A stretch of 7,951 bases of DNA from Caldithrix sp. (GTDB lineage Bacteria > Zhuqueibacterota > Zhuqueibacteria > Oceanimicrobiales > Oceanimicrobiaceae): NCBI GenBank assembly GCA_004357015.1, contig SMXE01000228.1, forward strand, positions 1 to 7,951, in the 5' to 3' direction. Positions 7,018-7,951 of the stretch are shown here, in pieces. Below the pieces are notes generated by a model that saw only the letters and a list, made by a program, of their open reading frames with translations, ran no database searches and had not been told where the DNA came from. Numbering within the stretch: the first letter of the stretch is position 1; each line of letters opens with the position of its first letter. Both the position numbers and the translations under genes were made by a program.

Positions 7018-7054
7018 TGAATAGGCGCTATTCATTATGCAGCCGACCAAGTCC

Positions 7055-7060
7055 GGAGGG
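7055..7060 (+). promoter_or_regulatory. strong ribosome binding site for SAM hydrolase copy 2
   Basis: GGAGGG is the best Shine-Dalgarno sequence in the window. It lies only two bases before ATG 7063 but eight bases before ATG 7069, so the second ATG is the better start. Unlike copy 1, which relies on overlap with the permease, this copy looks independently translated. Confidence 0.75.
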
Positions 7061-7068
7061 AAATGAGT

Positions 7069-7951
7069 ATGAAAAAATTACTGTCTCTGTTGTTTATCAC
7101 AATCGCCTTCAATTCAAGCTGTTTGGGAGCGCAAAGCCAGCCCGCTGCCCTGGTCTTTCAATCGGACTTTGGCGTTAAAGACGCGGCAGTTGCCTCAATG
7201 AAAGGGGTTGCTTTTGGCGTCTCTCCAGGGCTCAGCATGTACGATTTGACCCACGAAATACCGGCTTTCAATATTTGGGAAGCTGCTCAACGACTTGTGC
7301 AAACGGCAGAATATTGGCCTTCCGGAACGGTTTTCGTATCGGTCGTGGACCCGGGAGTCGGCACAGACCGCAAGTCGGTGGTACTCAAAACAAAATCGGG
7401 CCACTACTTTGTCACGCCCGACAACGGCACGTTGACGCTGGTCGCGGAGAAACTGGGAATTGCGGAGTTACGCGAAATAGATGAAGCTGTGAACCGACGC
7501 CAGAATTCAGAGCAGTCTTACACATTCCACGGCCGTGATGTTTACGCTTACACCGGCGCCCGGCTTGCGGCCGGCGTTATCACGTTTGAGCAGGTTGGCG
7601 ACAAGTTGGACCCAAAAATTGTCACACTGGCGCACCAACAGGCAAAGATAGAAAATGGCGTGGTTTACGGGAATATACCCATCCTTGACCCGCAATATGG
7701 CAATGTGTGGACCAACATTAACCGTGATATTTTTGGCAAGTTGGGTCTAAGCGCTGGTGACGCGTTGACCGTAAAAATTCGACGCGGAGAAAAAGTGGTT
7801 TATTCAGCTAAAATTCCCTTTGCGAATACTTTTGGTAATGTGACCAAGGGCAGCCCGCTAATCTACTACAACAGCCTGAACAACGTCGCCATCGCGCTGA
7901 ATCAGGGTAATTTTGCGCAAAGTTACGAGATCAACTCCGGGGCCGAATGGA
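7069..7951 (+). CDS. exported SAM hydrolase (DUF62), copy 2, 3' end outside window
   Basis: The frame is open to the window end, giving at least 294 residues; by comparison with copy 1 only a few are probably missing. It has the same motif series: FQSDFG (30-35), YDLTHEI (58-64), VSVVDPGVGTDRKSVV (90-105), TPDNGTLT (116-123), TFHGRDVYAYTGARL (152-166), and YGNVWTNI (210-217), ending in ALNQGNFAQSYEI. The catalytic triad equivalents are Asp94, Arg101 and His154. The predicted reaction is SAM plus water to adenosine and methionine. The N-terminus is a signal peptide (MKKLLSLLFITIAF, then NSSCLGAQS). The Cys may be a weak lipobox, or signal peptidase I may cut after LGA. It is a tandem paralog of the upstream gene, separated by the four-helix remnant and the palindromic element. 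ATG 7063 is an alternative start adding two residues. Confidence 0.9.
   Translation, partial: MKKLLSLLFITIAFNSSCLGAQSQPAALVFQSDFGVKDAAVASMKGVAFGVSPGLSMYDLTHEIPAFNIWEAAQRLVQTAEYWPSGTVFVSVVDPGVGTDRKSVVLKTKSGHYFVTPDNGTLTLVAEKLGIAELREIDEAVNRRQNSEQSYTFHGRDVYAYTGARLAAGVITFEQVGDKLDPKIVTLAHQQAKIENGVVYGNIPILDPQYGNVWTNINRDIFGKLGLSAGDALTVKIRRGEKVVYSAKIPFANTFGNVTKGSPLIYYNSLNNVAIALNQGNFAQSYEINSGAEW

Noticed and set aside
7007..7019. CAGCT-AAA-AGCTG hairpin as a terminator or regulator before SAM hydrolase copy 2
   Set aside because: It is a five-pair stem that arises from the short tandem repeat, with no T-tract.

Overview
All genes in this window lie on the + strand. It looks like a chromosomal segment of a bacterium with moderate GC content (roughly 50-55% by eye). 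The gene families (DinB-like, DUF6090-like, DUF2157-like, exported amidohydrolase, exported SAM hydrolase) fit the wider Fibrobacterota-Chlorobiota-Bacteroidota neighbourhood, such as Calditrichota or KSB1-like lineages. This placement is an impression from family content, not a demonstrated taxonomy.

Region 1 (1-3117) is a tightly packed run. It starts with the C-terminal part of a DinB-fold protein, which overlaps a DUF6090-like single-pass membrane protein interrupted by one in-frame TAA. Two tandem, related polytopic membrane proteins of the DUF2157 type follow. The second appears to have lost its Gly-rich C-terminal tail through a one-base frameshift: the tail is still readable in another frame just after the stop.

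Region 2 (3219-6626) is a compact three-gene operon: an exported metal-dependent amidohydrolase, an APC-superfamily amino acid permease, and a lipoprotein form of SAM hydrolase (S-adenosyl-L-methionine hydroxide adenosyltransferase, DUF62). The permease and SAM hydrolase overlap by four bases (GTGA), so translational coupling is likely.

Region 3 (6627-7062) has no intact gene. It holds the C-terminal remnant of a four-helix-bundle protein (23S rRNA intervening-sequence protein family). Abutting it is a 136-bp palindromic element with nested inverted repeats and a predicted three-way-junction core, resembling a miniature non-autonomous mobile element. A short 14-bp tandem repeat follows.

Region 4 (7069-7951) is a second exported SAM hydrolase that runs off the window. 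It is a clear paralog of the first, so the structured element sits between two tandem duplicates.

Functionally, the most coherent idea is a cell-envelope module. Exported SAM hydrolases would split SAM into methionine and adenosine outside the cytoplasm, and an amino acid permease is co-expressed with the first copy. This link is inferred from gene order and signal peptides only.
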